Shown here piece by piece: positions 1 to 12,775 of a stretch of DNA of 64,000 nucleotides (its first letter is position 1; every line of letters begins with the position of its first letter). This DNA comes from Hofstenia miamia (lineage: Eukaryota > Xenacoelomorpha > Acoela). The stretch is from positions 726,334-790,333 of the forward strand of contig SCFE01000106.1 in assembly GCA_004352715.1 (NCBI GenBank), in the 5' to 3' direction. The position numbers and the translations under genes were made by a program. The notes below the pieces were generated by a model. The model made no database searches. It was not told the DNA's origin and worked only from the letters and a program-made list of their open reading frames with translations.

Positions 1-25
<25 letters not shown>
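1..25. repeat. (TA)n microsatellite
   Basis: Pure TA dinucleotide run at the window edge. Similar runs recur at about 6569, 6749, 11411, 25054, 25862, 60062, 62089 and 63641, and several adjoin assembly gaps. Confidence 0.95.
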
Positions 26-32
<7 letters not shown>

Positions 33-848
33 AAAATTGAATTCCAATGAAACATTATTATTTGGAAAATGTGTGAGATTTGCACTATCGTTTATTACAG
101 TTACCTGTCATTTAAAGAAGTTCAGATCTTTATAATTAAATATAAATTGAGAAAATATTTCGAAAATTTGAAACAAACTCAAGTAGCTTATACTTTACTT
201 CATTTATATATAATTTTGTGAAACGACTAAAGTGAATTGAAGATGTCTGATGCAGCTTAATTAAATTGGTTTCACCTATGCTTTTTGTGTCACCGAAAGA
301 ATTTTATTGTCTTCACAAAACGAATTTCAATAATATAATGCTGGCATCTACACCTAAATTTTTTGCGGTAGATTACATAGTTCATTAGACAAAGTGGTTA
401 ATATAAAAGCACACTGTTATAATAAAGTCAATTGATTTCACATTTATTAAGTTGTTTGCAAGTGCGTAAGTAAGTGAAGTAAAATTATTTATAGACCAAA
501 TATTACGTTTGCAGATTGAAACTAAGGATGATATTGCTTATTTAAATCTACCATTCAGGCTTTTGAAACTCACTACAAAGAAGCCAGTTATTATATTTGC
601 AATAGTAAGAGAAGAACTAATTGTGATTGCAATAGCGATCAGTTTATAAAACCAGGAAAATCAGATCTAGAATCAACGCATAACTGTCAATTAGCATTCT
701 TATAAACGCTGTCTCAGGCTTTGCATTTAATCGCTACTTCACCCTATTTAGGTTGGACCTTTTTTCAGTTCTACTGAGGCAATCAGTGCATAATTTTGCA
801 TGTGGTAAGCCTGAATATTAATTATTGCAAAAAAGGAAAAGGTATCAT
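26..848. other. no gene seen
   Basis: AT-rich sequence with no open frame of note on either strand and no recognisable repeat boundary. Confidence 0.5.
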
Positions 849-1049
849 TATTCCAATGTTAGGAATAATTTTTGCTGACGTAAGTACTTTTTAGAACTAG
901 GCATGGATTTTTTGCTACAAGATAAGTAATAGCCAAAATGATTTTGTTTCTTATCAAAACCAAAGAAATATACCTTATAAACATATACACACTCATTGAC
1001 ATTGCAATTGAGGATATACGATGACATTCAAAATCATCCAAAGTTCGTA
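849..1049 (-). repeat. dispersed coding-like repeat, copy 1
   Basis: This stretch is clearly similar, on the same strand, to about 49273-49506. Shared blocks include the start (attccaatgttagg), a central part (accttataaacatata) and the far end (attcaaaatcatccaaa). Read on the minus strand, both copies contain YVYKVY followed by NHFG. Copy 1 carries stops in that frame, so it is decayed. I do not recognise the family; it could be an exon of a duplicated membrane protein gene or part of a transposon. Confidence 0.6.
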
Positions 1050-1640
1050 AGTATGCATTTTTTATAGTTACATTCAAAGTAAAGAAATCGCACGTACTAA
1101 GGTATATAAAAATCATAGTTTGTTTTCATGATGCTCAAATACACGTAATTCTTCTCAGGAAGTTATCCATTCGTATTACATGACGTAAGGTTGTTTTCCA
1201 TGAAACTGATAAATTTACAAACATTGGCGATGATTCCTTAGTACTAGGTAGAAAATTGGACCACTAATGTATTTGGTTCCAATTATTGTGAAAATCTTGA
1301 TTATTTATGATTTTTATATATTTACAAGCATTTTACAAAAAATGTCTTCAATTTTGTTGACAATCTGATTTTACAAGTTTTCACACGAGGGGGAGGAGTC
1401 ACTTTGGAAGCATTATTTCGGATGATAAATACATCCAATCAAATTGAATTTCTACATGTAGTAATCCTAAGCATGCAACTTAGCAATAACATCTACTTAT
1501 CAATAATAAACAAAATATCTGCTTACGGCAGCAGTTTATAACAATTTTTTAAAAAATATGGGATTGTGACGTCATGTTGCAGCTGGAATTACCTGGATTG
1601 ACGTCATTAATATTTTAAAGAATAATAATGGATTATGTAC

Positions 1641-1963
1641 CTCAATATTGTTCCCATCATCTCTGAAAGTTTGGATGCTTTTCCATTAACCTGTAATTTA
1701 TGACGCGCTGTTTCCTCCCTGCAATAGTAGTTTTGAATACACATAAGAAGGTGACTCGACTTGCATCCAACAAATTTTTCACAATTTTTTTGGCGAAAGG
1801 AATCGACCAAAAAACTTTGTGAAAATGCGTAAAACAAAATTTTATGGAAGTAATATTCTGGGTGGGCTTTTGGTCTATCTGAATTTTTCATAGTCATCAA
1901 ATATGTGCGAGATGGGATAAATTTACCCCACCCCAATCTAAGTAGGGATAACTTGCTGTATTT
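1641..1963 (-). CDS. candidate internal exon, unrecognised protein
   Basis: A 323-nt open stretch on the minus strand is bounded by a splice-like acceptor (CTCTTTAG at 1971-1964) and a donor (GAG|GTACAT at 1643-1635). The frame is open through the acceptor and no start codon is needed. The peptide, about 107 residues, includes EYYFHKILFYAFSQSF, two Cys-rich spots (NCEKFVGC and CIQNYYC) and an SEMMGTIL end. Its composition is not that of simple AT-rich noise. I see no known domain and no adjacent exon that joins convincingly. It could be one exon of a host gene or of an unrecognised element; a chance open frame cannot be excluded. Confidence 0.35.
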
Positions 1964-3425
1964 CTAAAGAGCAAAAATACTAAATGAAATTTATATTTGC
2001 GAAGGGTAGAATTATGGTTTTCCTATGAACAATCTGAAGGCATTTTGTACATGATTTCAAAGAAACAAATACAAATATTCAACTTCAAAATTCGTACTTA
2101 AAAAATGAATTGCACAGAACATTTTTTGCAAGGGCGGATATGAGCATGGGCGCAGACCCATCCAACCTTCATCCACCGTGTTATCCAATTTACATAAATT
2201 TATTCAAAACTACGTAAGAACTAAAGCTTTGACATATCTATACCAGACCGACACGCAGATTTCGCAATTGTTTTTGAAAAGCATTATTGAAAATTTAAAA
2301 TCCTTATTAAAATGAAGTTAGTTGGACAATTGGTCCACAATATTTTGTGCACTTTAAGGTTCAAATTTACATGCACATTACCTGCATATTCAAAGTAACT
2401 TGCCCAAGTTCCACATATATCCACATTCAAGTCGGTATTTATTTCTTATACTTTTAAATAATAAATTACTTTCTCATTCACTCAAACAAAATTTTAAACA
2501 ATAATTTCTCAAAACAGCTAATCGAAATGGGATTGCTTTGCTATAGACATATTTTGCGCTGAAAATCACGGGACAGGAAATAATAAATTATAATGGGAAT
2601 TTGTTGAAGACTCGGATTTAAATTTATTAATGTTTTTTAGAAATTCGACACAACAATCTCTTCAACATGTAACTTCCTTGAATCAAATGTTACAAATGTG
2701 TGCTCCAGTTCAAATAAAATTCAAAATTCAAAATTTACTGTTTAGTTTCATAAGGAGGGTATATTATCATATTACTGCATGCATGCTTAACACAAACTTA
2801 ACTCAAATATACATGCTTAATCATATAAGTGTTATCAACTTCAAAACATGTTTAAAGTAATACCAAAATATTTTCTTCGCTAGTTGGATTTCTGCCCGAA
2901 ATAATAGAAACTAAATGTCCAAGTTATAAGCAATAATGAAGGAAACAAACTTTTTATCATATTTTGCAGGTTAGTGGAGTTTTCCTGCAATTGTGCGCTT
3001 TTAGAATTTCGTATTTATGAACAAATTTCAATGAAACCTTTAAATTTATGTTTGAAGGGGATCCAATCCGCGGTCTCATGGAAAATGAGAAATTTTTGAA
3101 AATAAATAGTTAAAATATATGTGAATGAAGAAGTTGCACTTTTAATCTGCTTACTCTAACTCTGGAGAATAGATGGACTTAAAAAAACCGAAAACAGTGT
3201 TAAAAACAATTAGGCTTATTGTAAAAGGTATAAATAGCATAAAACCTAATAGCAAGTCTTGTAAAACGATACTATAAAAAACCACGCAAACATTCTTAAA
3301 ATCTGAATTTAATCCGTTTTACATTGGTGAACAGCTTGAAATATGAAACTACTTGTAATGAGTATGGAAAGTAATTAGTGGATGTTTTTAAAATTAAAAT
3401 ATTTCTGTCATAAATTTTTATTACT
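1964..3425. other. no gene seen
   Basis: AT-rich non-coding sequence. The short open frame at 2630-2860 (+) has low-complexity composition and no recognisable motif. Confidence 0.5.
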
Positions 3426-3429
3426 ATTA

Positions 3430-4380
3430 TTATTATTGTTTTCCTTATCACAGTTCAAACTGGTGTGACTCTCAGCTCAGGGAACTCACCACTTCCCCGG
3501 GAGTCTGAGAATTTTCTTTAGGACTCCTAGTAATCCAGCTACTACTGGGACCATTTCAAATTTTCATAATTTTCGTAATTTCTCTATTTCCTCTACCAAT
3601 TACCAGCATTTGTCCATCCTATCTTTTAATTTGTTTTCTACATTCCCGTTCGTTGGTACTGCTTTATCTATCACTGTTCTTATTCTTTTGTCTGGGTCTA
3701 CCACTACTATGTCTGGTCTCCGAGCATCTATAACCTTGCTAGTCAGAATATTGAGGTCCCACAGTGTCGAAACCTTCTCATTCCATATGGCTCCCTGTAA
3801 CAGAAATTAATAACCCGCGCTGTCTAAACAAGCCCCAAGCATCCCACCTTGTAATGCTTGAAATTATACTCATTCTGTGCCAACTTCTCACACCCTGCTA
3901 TCACATGATCTACTGTCTCCATCTCTTTCTTATATAGCCTACATTTGTCACTTACCTCCGCTCTTCTGTCTCTCCGCGTTTGTCAAATCCTGGTCTGATT
4001 TCTTTCCCTCCTTCTCTGTTCTTGTCTTCTCTAACCCCATACTGACCTCCAGTAGTGATCCCTAAGTTGTTTTCTACATATTTTTTTAGTCCTAGTGATT
4101 CTAATTTTACATCCTCCTCCACACTAAGCAGTCATTTCCCTCATCAGTATCTTGCTAATTACAGTCTACATGTATCTACATCTACGTTTAAGATGATCAA
4201 TGTATTCTCTCTGCTGTTAGTAACTTCTCAGCATCCCCTTATAGCTCTTAGTTCAATCTTATTCCATCTAATTATTCCTGCGAGGTAACTCAACACTGCC
4301 ATCGCCCACGTATTTATTGGCTTTAAACAGCTCTGCCCATTTAATGATAGCTTCTGTACTATCTTTCTTATCCTCCGCTT
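3430..4380 (-). pseudogene. R2/NeSL-like non-LTR retrotransposon, 3' end of the polymerase ORF
   Basis: Minus-strand translation gives the C-terminal part of a widespread animal non-LTR retrotransposon polyprotein. A degenerate zinc motif (ETVDHVIAGCEKLAQNEY; one expected Cys is Tyr) lies near 3930-3870. Downstream come LWDLNILTSKVIDARRPDI and VVVDPDK near 3760-3690, then VPTNGNVENKL, and finally VPVVAGLLGVLKK near 3560-3530. That order (CCHC-like finger, WDF..IxARRPDI, VDxAVP, VVPVVxGxLG) is the usual one in this family. Stops and frame changes break it and no reverse-transcriptase core is present, so this is a 5'-truncated dead copy. The 3' border is near the (ATT)n-rich stretch at 3420-3440. 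Plus-strand open frames here are shadows. R2 versus NeSL clade cannot be settled without alignment. Confidence 0.75.
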
Positions 4381-6465
4381 GTATTCTTACCTGATAATTA
4401 AATGAATATATGATTTAATACATCAAATAGGCGCCCAAAAGCTGCAAAAATTGTAAAAACGGTGAAATAAAAATAAGAGTGAAATTCGCCAAAAAACAAC
4501 AATTTCACCAAATTCTCACATATTATGTTCGCAAAATTAATGCCTTTAACCATGACAACGCTGAAAAGGCTCTCCATTTCCACAGATACAACAGGTGCAT
4601 AGGGAAATTTGCAAAAGTTCAGTTCTTTGTCCTTTGCCATCGAATTCTTGAACCTTTCTTCTGCTATACTCCCAAAGACGCTGTCTTGAAATTCCTGTAC
4701 TATATCAAACTGCAGCAGCAATGTGAGACCTTGTTGACACTCCAGGTTAGTCTGAATTCTGTGTGCTCGCTCCATGTGAAATAATTGAATTAATTCGGTC
4801 TGTGCCGTAAATCAGGGAACGCCTTTGGCAATTTCTCGCAATTTTTCGTAAGATAAATACCACAATGCAGCCAAGTTCCAAATCGTGTAAGAATAGGCCA
4901 AGGTGAGAACCTCACTGGAAAAGTTGATCTTTTGTGTGTTTTTAGCGTTCCAATACATGCATTTGCACACTCTCAAATCCTTTTGATGTCTTTAAATGCC
5001 AAAATACTTACATGCACAACACATGTAACATGTACGAGTAAAGGAAAAAGTCATTTTAACATGCGAACCGCTTTCAGACAGTAATCAGCGCCATCTGTAC
5101 CAACTAACACAATTTTCAAAAAAATCTAAATATTATTTCAACATCACCATCATTTTTGAATTAAAAATGTGACCCAATATCGAGGTGAAATCCTATTTAT
5201 CCGGTCCGAATTATTATTAATTAAAATATTGAAACTATAAAGATGTCATATGGAGCTATCCACTTCTATAAATTTGGCTCCAAAGAATAATCTCTTAAAA
5301 TTATGACATATACGGAATAAAGATAGTTTGTAACTCGCTAGGAGTTGTAACGGCAGTTTCAAATGATCTTTAAGCACTATTTAGATTATTAAAAGTTGTT
5401 TTCATTTCAGGATGATATTCGAAAATTGATATGTGATACAAAGTATTTTATTAAGGATACTGGTTTTTGACATTAATCGAAATTTGAGTATTGAATATAC
5501 AATCGTTTCTTTTGCTTTCGATATCTTTGAAAAGAGTGTTCAGAGAAAAAATGGGATGTGCTAAATTGACTTGCATCCTAGATGCCATTAAAAAAGAGGC
5601 TTTTCAAAATGTCTTAGAAAACAATGTCAGTGTCATAATTTAAGTGTGAAAATTATGTGACGAAGAACTTCCTAGCATATTCAGATTTATCGGCTAATCG
5701 CCTTGATTCAGCTCAACAAACGTTTTCAGTAAATAAAATTTTAAACTAATTTATACGGAACTGTTCTTGTATTAAGAACTTTGCCAATTGCCTTCTGATC
5801 GATTTTCTCGAATTTATAGAAATTCTATATTTCGCATTATTTGAATTGCCCTCTTTTCTCTGCTCTATTCTTGACCAATTTGTTCATAGCCAAATACAGC
5901 CTAGCATCAATGAGGTGTTCCCATGGTGGGAACGGATCAACCCAACCAAACCGCGAGTCGACCAAAAATAAGATGGGTAAGTGGGTTACGGGTCACTCGT
6001 GGAAGTGTCGGGTAGGGTGTGGAAATTTATAACCATTGTGGGGACACTAACAGATTTAAGGAACAATTTAAGAAGTCAAGAAATTTAATCTTTGAAATTC
6101 TTAAAGATTATAATTATTTTTATATTGTTTTTATATATATTTTTATCTTAAACACTATGCACTAGTAATATGTATTATTTTTACTTTCTGATAGCTAACG
6201 TCTTGGATCTCATCAAATCGAGTGCTGATTGGTGTCAGTAACTTTTTAATCAAACAATCTAATATTTGTGCTCTAAACCGACCCCCTGTTAATGAATTTT
6301 TCTTTAAATAATTAGGAAACTAGGTTGTGAAATCCCTAAAGTTTCCGGTAACTTGTGAAATTGCTGTTAAACTTAGGAATGTGATGAAACCACTAAATTA
6401 TATAAAAGGTTAGGGTTAGAACTATTGCTAAGGTTAGGATGTTTCCAGTAAATACATGAAATATC
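4381..6465. other. mostly no gene seen; one overlapping open-frame pair
   Basis: The block 4398-4784 is open on both strands (101 residues +, 125 residues -). Neither translation shows a motif I recognise. Relatively G+C-rich sequence at 5905-6030 (containing ggtgttcccatggtggg) looks repeat-like but I found no matching partner. The rest is AT-rich and featureless. Confidence 0.4.
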
Positions 6466-6564
6466 TAGATATTTTAGAATTTTCATGAAGTTAGGTAAAT
6501 GAAATTACAATTTCACAAATTCTTGGAAATTTACAGAATTAACAAAGTTCCTAGTTTCACAATC

Positions 6565-6599
<35 letters not shown>

Positions 6600-6744
6600 T
6601 GTATATAAATTTATAAAATTTATAATGTTTTTACGATTTTACATNTAGATATTTTAGAATTTTCATGAAGTTAGGTAAATGAAATTACAATTTCACAAAT
6701 TCTTGGAAATTTACAGAATTAACAAAGTTCCTAGTTTCACAATC

Positions 6745-6776
<32 letters not shown>

Positions 6777-6822
6777 CTGTATATAAATTTATAAAATTTA
6801 TAATGTTTTTACGATTTTACAT
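6466..6822. repeat. direct duplication across a 1-N gap
   Basis: 6466-6644 and 6646-6822 are essentially identical apart from one TA unit, and are separated by a single N at 6645. Each contains a (TA)n run. This looks like the same locus placed twice at a failed gap closure, not a biological tandem repeat. Confidence 0.85.
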
Positions 6823-7317
6823 TTTACAACAAATTGCTTGGCAATGACAGGGAAATGAAGCATGTGCAAAATGTAAGGTTAGGAATTTGGAAATCTAAGA
6901 AATGTATTTAAACATGAGAACACTCGTTTACCTATTGTCCAGCAAAAGATACATATTATTTTACTACTTCTCCCAACCTCGAAAGTAATTATATTTATTA
7001 ACTCTTATCATTTTTTATTGGAAATACTTTTGGAAACTATGGAGGCATGCACTAATTGCGTATTTACCAAATTTGAACTTCGCAGTTATTCAAGAATGTT
7101 TTTCCCCAAAAACATTCAGAAATTCTATTCACCAAAAACATCTATATTTTAATAGTTCCACAATGACAGATTATGTCCCACTGCACATCACTTCCCTTAT
7201 ATTGGAAAGTTTACTGTAATATATTAGTATTTGTTTTAAAACCATCCATTATTAATACCGTTTCACTCCTATGAATAAATTATCGTATGATTCCATGCTC
7301 GTTATCACAGTTGTATT
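6823..7317. other. no gene seen
   Basis: AT-rich non-coding DNA lacking open frames and recognisable repeats. Confidence 0.5.
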
Positions 7318-7325
7318 AGTTCCAC

Positions 7326-7723
7326 CAGGCCCGTAGCCAGCATAATCACCTAAGGGGGTCAATGCGCATTTAGGCGGGGTTGATGGGAATTGCGGCTTTC
7401 TTTATAATATAAACTAAAATTTTACCAAATTTGCACACCATTTTATTTTTGTTGCATCTATGGGCGTACGCCGATTTTCTTGTGAGGTCATCTAGTATAG
7501 TGATCAAGTAAGTGACCAAAGGCGGGGTGAAGCCCCGCGAAATTTTTTTGAAAATATAGACAAATAGACTTTAGAATAGCATTAATAAGAGCAATGTTAC
7601 AGCAATTAAATTAACAAAATTTATTTTTACATGCTGATTTTGCTTTTAGCTTTGTTGTCTAGGAGGGGTTGCCTCACCCTCCAGCGGGTTCGACCCCTGC
7701 TAACCCCTATGGCTACGCGCCTG
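7326..7723. mobile_element. hAT-type MITE, complete, with 8-bp TSD
   Basis: A 398-bp element begins CAGGCCCGTAGCCA and ends, in reverse complement, CAGGCGCGTAGCCA: a 14-bp terminal inverted repeat with one mismatch. It is flanked by a perfect 8-bp direct repeat, AGTTCCAC, at 7318-7325 and 7724-7731. An 8-bp target duplication with CAGG-type ends is the hAT superfamily pattern. There is no transposase ORF inside, so the copy is non-autonomous. The intact TIR and TSD suggest a fairly recent insertion. Confidence 0.9.
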
Positions 7724-7731
7724 AGTTCCAC

Positions 7732-8302
7732 ATAGTTCGAGAACATTTTTAAATATTGTTGGCTTTTAAGCTTGTTCCAATATATACTTATTTAAATAAA
7801 TCTATTTAAACTTTAAAAAATAACCACAGAATATTTAGAATATCTTGCCATTAAGGATTTTCATAAGGCGCAATTTTAACAGAAAACTGATATATGACTT
7901 TTGTATAAATATAGAAATTTAGGCAAATTACTTAAATTAGTGCAGCCTTTAAGCATTACAAATGCGCTAAAATTACAATCCTAGAATTTCAATTTGGTGT
8001 TTTAAGGATTCATACATGTACCTTATTAATTAAAAACATAGCAAGGTATGACATATCGACTACATAGCTATAAAATCTGAGATTGTCTAACATTTTTAGA
8101 CATATGATATTTCCTGCAGTTGACATTGATAAACAAATAAGTGTAATGCGAGCAAACATTTTTCTATTATTTCCTAAAGATATCATATTTTCTCTATATA
8201 TTCGCTATCCTTACCTAAGAATCAATATTGCGCAAGTTACATCAGGCATATTGCAGAACAAATTTGTTAACTTTGTGGTTGTCACAAACTGAAACAGTTA
8301 AA
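7732..8302. other. no gene seen
   Basis: AT-rich sequence; the short open frame at 8083-8292 (+) has no recognisable motif. Confidence 0.45.
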
Positions 8303-8307
8303 GTAGC

Positions 8308-8605
8308 GTACACACTTACAACTTTGCGCGCAACCTTTTTTGATTTAATGAGGCGCACAACAAAAGGTGGCAGTGTGTACACGATTCCAACTTTGTTGTG
8401 AATTTGTAATTCATGTATTACGATTTTGTCATTTCTTACAGAGAAAGAATTTAACCGCGCATTATTATCTACATAACTGATTAAAATTACGCACGATCCT
8501 TTCAAAACGAGGTCTTCTTTCTTCAGACTGCTTGATTGTATTGGTTGTAGTGCATTTTATTGGCAGATTTAATTTTAAAAAATGGCAATAAATGTAAGTG
8601 TGTAC
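8308..8605. mobile_element. MITE candidate with GTACACACTTACA termini
   Basis: GTACACACTTACA at 8308-8320 recurs as its reverse complement at 8593-8605, giving a 298-bp unit that has higher G+C and CpG than its surroundings (tttgcgcgcaacc, gaggcgcacaac). An internal gtgtgtacac near 8371-8380 repeats the motif. I could not define a target duplication, so superfamily is open. The minus-strand frame 8242-8505 overlapping it has no recognisable domain. Confidence 0.5.
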
Positions 8606-11433
8606 AATGCTTAACATTTTGAAATGGACGAGGCTTTATATTCCAACAAAATAAATTAATTTCATTAAATGTGTTATCAATTGAAACGTCAAACAAAAGG
8701 TAGGACGTATTAATTTTAAATTACATTCAGTGAAAACAGTTGGTTTTAAATATTAATAAAACAAAAAAACCTTCATTTTGATAATAACATTGAGTCACTT
8801 AAAGCAAAGCGATTAAGCAAATTATAGTAGTAAGAAATGTACAAAACTATTTATAAAGTAAGCAAACGATTTGATTTATGACATTTTATGGTATAATGGA
8901 TTAATGACATGTACTGGTATTTTAAGCGGATAACATGTATGCGTGTATGTAATAGTGTACAATACAAAAAAAAATTATTACGCGAATCTGTGAAATATAT
9001 TTACAATATTAAGATTTTAGATTATTATAGAAAGTATAGGAAATTTACCAGCTGAGCGCTCAAAGTCTGAAGAAGAAAACTGAGACAAACCAATATAGAA
9101 GCGTTTAACATATTTATAATGTCTAAAGTATACCATTTCATTTATCCGCAAGAGGGCCTCAAAAATTAGATTTACGCACGTAAAACAGCGGCCAATTAAT
9201 TAACAGCATTCAAATTTAAGCGTTAAATTGTCACGGTTGATTAACTAAATTTATTCAATGCACGTATATACGTTATCTTACAACTTAGATCAACTTAATT
9301 TATGACAAATGAATCACTACTGGCTTACACGTTAATGAATTAAAGTAATTATGTAGCAGCTAGCATAAATTGTCACAAAAAATGACAACTCAATTAATTC
9401 TTTCATTTGTTGATTTTTATGGTTGCTGCAAAATGACTGATTTGAACTTTGTTTAAGCACGGAAATCCGTGGTTTAGGGAATCTTAGAAATGCAAAACCT
9501 GATCATAGCTAAAAAAATCTGAAATTTTGAGAATGGGCCAACATTTTTTTCACGTACGTCGTAGAAGTGCCCTGGCATCAGGCGTAGGCAATATATATAT
9601 TAATCGAGAATGTGTTCTTTTAAGTGAACATAATTCGGTTTTTGCCTGTAACTACTAAGGGCTCAAAAATCTCTCGAGGTAAGCAGTCTTTGGAATCAGA
9701 CATTTTTGTGTCATCAATATAATTTTTAACTATTGTTGGTTCGAATATTCTAGCCCCTATTGTTTAAATCATCTATTTAAACTTCTGATGTATTGTCTTT
9801 TATTAAAATTACGACTTTTTGGATTGACTCCACTTTCAGGAGGTAGCTAACAGCTAACTTGTCGACGAGCCGAGCTTATAACTAGCCGAAACGAGCCTAG
9901 CTTGGGCACTGATTGGCTAAGCAACGAGCCAAAACGAGTCTGTTTTAAAATAGTTCTATTTTTCTTTTTAGCCCTTATAATTTTGACGTTGTTAACTAAT
10001 CTTCTAGACTTTTCTTATTGTTTACTGCAATATACGTTTCCTATAGTATTACTTTAAGTGTATATTACTCTATTAATTTACAGGAACAGCTATGTAAAAG
10101 AAATTTGGGAAAGCACAATATTTTTAAGGGAACTCATAGAGCTAAAAATAGCCTCATTTAAAGGTTCTATTTCACAAGCCGAGCTGAAAATAGAAAATCA
10201 AACAGGTCGAGTCGAGCTTAAGTCTTCGGCTTTTTGACAAATTTGGTCTACAGGTTCAAACTTAGAATTTGAAAAGTCGTGCTTCTATCGTCTATCCTTC
10301 ATTTTACCAATGCATCTTCAAGATTCTTATGAATTTTCCGAGTATATCGTGTTCCTTTAAAAATCATACTTTGGTAATAGAAGCGTTCATCATCAACCAG
10401 GACTGCAAATCAATATCCGCCACTAACAAGGTACCTGTAAATTCTAACTGAATTGGTTCATAGTGAAATTTTTACGAAAATTTTCTAATGTAAATGTTTG
10501 TGAAAAAATTATGAGTGAATGTTAAATAATCAGTAATTATTGACAATTTTTTTCTTAAGCAATAGATTAATCCATTTCTTAATATTGTTCAATAGATTAA
10601 TCGGATTTCCAATAATTGCAATATTTGTGTTAGCAATTATATATTACCTAGCTACCACTGAATAGCACGAAGGATTTTGTTATTTATTCTGAATTAACAA
10701 AATGTTTATGTGCATATATACCTAGATTTCAGCCTGTACTCAATTGCTAATGTCAATATGGACATAATTGCTATCTTACTGGTTAAGCAATGAAGAAATA
10801 ATACAGAGGAAAGCACATGCAATTGTTGAATTGAGTTTGAAGAATTCTATTAAAATTTGATGAGCAATGAAGCGTCGTGCGTATTATTGCGCTGAAGTTT
10901 TACAGTTCAGATAATTACATTCCCCCATTAATAACATTTAATGAAGAGGCAATAGTGACATATAATAGGGATATAAATTTTCGTGCCTGCCAAAAAATCA
11001 ATAAATTTTTTAAGACTATTGAAAAAATTACAAAGCGTATCTAATATGCGCGTGATTATCAAAATTGATTTCACAAGTTGGAAATCTGCTTCAGGCACAA
11101 GAGTAATTTTTTTGCAAAAATCTTCATCATCACGCAAAGATATTTTCCTATCAATATTTCTTAATTGGGCTGGAAAAATTGTTAAAAAATGTAGAAAAAG
11201 CTGTTCGTTGCTTTAAAGTAATGCTGGTAGAAATAGACTTAAGCTACATGTTTGCTTTTTGTTTTTAGTTGAAGCCCCACACAACAAATACATTAGTAAT
11301 AAATCCAATTTCATTTGCATTTCCAATAGTTTGCCTGCAGCAGCAGCTAATACTGGCAGATAAATTTCATTTGGATTGTATTTGTACTCTAGGCATGTCC
11401 CTCTTTCCTTATATATATATAAATATATATATA
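8606..11433. other. no gene seen; repeat-like patch at 9860-10240
   Basis: Long AT-rich stretch. The part from 9860 to 10240 is richer in CpG, with repeated GAGCC, ACGAG and GTCGAG words, and is probably an old transposon; I could not find termini. The small open frames near 10269 and 10928-11216 show no motif. Confidence 0.4.
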
Positions 11434-11566
11434 NNNNNNNNNNNNNNNNNNNNNNNNNNNNNNNNNNNNNNNNNNNNNNNNNNNNNNNNNNNNNNNNNNN
11501 NNNNNNNNNNNNNNNNNNNNNNNNNNNNNNNNNNNNNNNNNNNNNNNNNNNNNNNNNNNNNNNNNN
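11434..11566. other. assembly gap (133 N) inside a (TA)n tract
   Basis: N run flanked on both sides by TA dinucleotides. Open frames crossing it are artefacts of reading TA repeats and N. Confidence 0.95.
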
Positions 11567-12259
11567 ATATATATATATACTTATTGCAAGAACTGTTAAC
11601 TGCAAAAATAAAAAATTCTCCGAAGTCACACTTCACATGCTTAACTGTTACATTTTGTTACAAAAACATGCCATGTGAAATTTGGCAGCATTTAAAAAGC
11701 ATTTAGAGGTTGTTCAAAATATTGATTTTTCCGTAAAGTTGTTTATTTTCAGGTAAGGGCACTTGTATTAGAGGTGGAATCCTTGTATTCTTTCACTCTG
11801 TCTTCTAACTAATAATTCCAGTTGCTCTTTAAGAAAAAAATAGGCGTATGCCATTACCTTAGATTTCGATAAGCCTAAAGTATGACAGAAACTCTTAATA
11901 TACACTAAACTCTGTCCCAGTTAATAACTAAAGTTATATATCAATAATTGGGGTTTTATTATAGCGTAAATACCATGGTTTTGGCTCGAATTAGATAGCT
12001 TAGGATCTTGTGCATATTATAAAAAAAATGAAAATCAAAACTTGAAATTATACCCGTGTTTATATCACACTACCTCATTTTCCTAAAAAACCAGTTTACT
12101 TATTAACTGGGACAGAGTTTAATTAACCTAAAATTAAAGCATTATGGTTGTCGGTTACATCTAAGTGCAATTAACCTTGTTTACTAATAGATTGCTGAAG
12201 AACTAAAAATAAAAATTAGAAGCCTAAAAGTAAATTTTTTGGAGCGAACTATACAAAAT
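11567..12259. other. no gene seen
   Basis: AT-rich DNA with scattered stops in all frames. Confidence 0.5.
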
Positions 12260-12529
12260 ATTTATATTTGTGCCTAAAAGTTGACAGAGCATGTTTTCGC
12301 ACTAAAATGACTCGAACTCAACTCGGTATTTGCTTCAATGTCATCTATTTTTCGTCCATGATTACCTATAATAGAATCCAACAAACTTTTAAAATTTACC
12401 CCAAATTGAAATTCTTCAAGCATGGTTTCTCTTATTTAGTTTCGCATGTTGTATCTTTTCCCTACATTTATATAAGGCAGCATTGTTATATATAGCTTAG
12501 CCTACCGAGAATAATAAGTCTAAATATAA

Positions 12530-12615
12530 TTGTAACTCGACTCGAACTCGCGAGTTAGGGTCCCAACTCGACTCGAACTCGACTCGGATCTAAAAATGTC
12601 AACTCGCAGGGGCCT
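12530..12615. repeat. ACTCGACTCGA-rich transposon end (partial)
   Basis: A cluster of AACTCGACTCG-type words, including a CGCGAG palindrome and CTCGCAGGGGCCT at its right edge, is unlike the surrounding AT-rich DNA. Related words lie at 12308-12325. It resembles one end of a DNA transposon family, but no opposite terminus was found. Confidence 0.35.
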
Positions 12616-12637
12616 AATATATATATATTTTTTTTAA

Positions 12638-12672
12638 TACAAAAGTTTCGTCTATATTATAGTCATCGTCAG
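12638..12672 (-). ncRNA. hammerhead-ribozyme-like motif of PLE-A
   Basis: On the minus strand this reads CTGACGA, then an arm pair GACTATA/ATAGAC, then GAAAC-TTTT-GTA. That is the order of a hammerhead core: CUGANGA, stem II, GAAA, a tiny stem III, and a GUA cleavage triplet. Penelope-like retroelements are known to carry such ribozymes in their terminal repeats, and this one lies just 3' of a minus-strand GIY-YIG coding arm. One core base differs from the consensus (CTGACGA for CUGAUGA), so activity is doubtful. Confidence 0.55.
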
Positions 12673-12775
12673 TTAACAATATTTTTGGGTAATAAAAGTT
12701 TACAATATACTACACTTTATAATTTATTGATATTGTATGCACTAAAATAATTTAATCTCATTCTTTCCTAAATTA

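Noticed and set aside
3610-4288. Plus-strand frames 3610-3810, 3877-4065, 4055-4288
   Set aside because: Antisense shadows of the minus-strand LINE tail.
5841-6032. 63-residue plus frame in a more G+C-rich patch
   Set aside because: No motif, no splice signals; likely repeat-derived.
9860-10240. Possible DNA transposon with GAGCC/GTCGAG words
   Set aside because: No matching termini or target duplication could be defined.
11213-11706. Open frames of 75-145 residues across the 11.5-kb gap
   Set aside because: They are made by translating (TA)n and N; no real coding.
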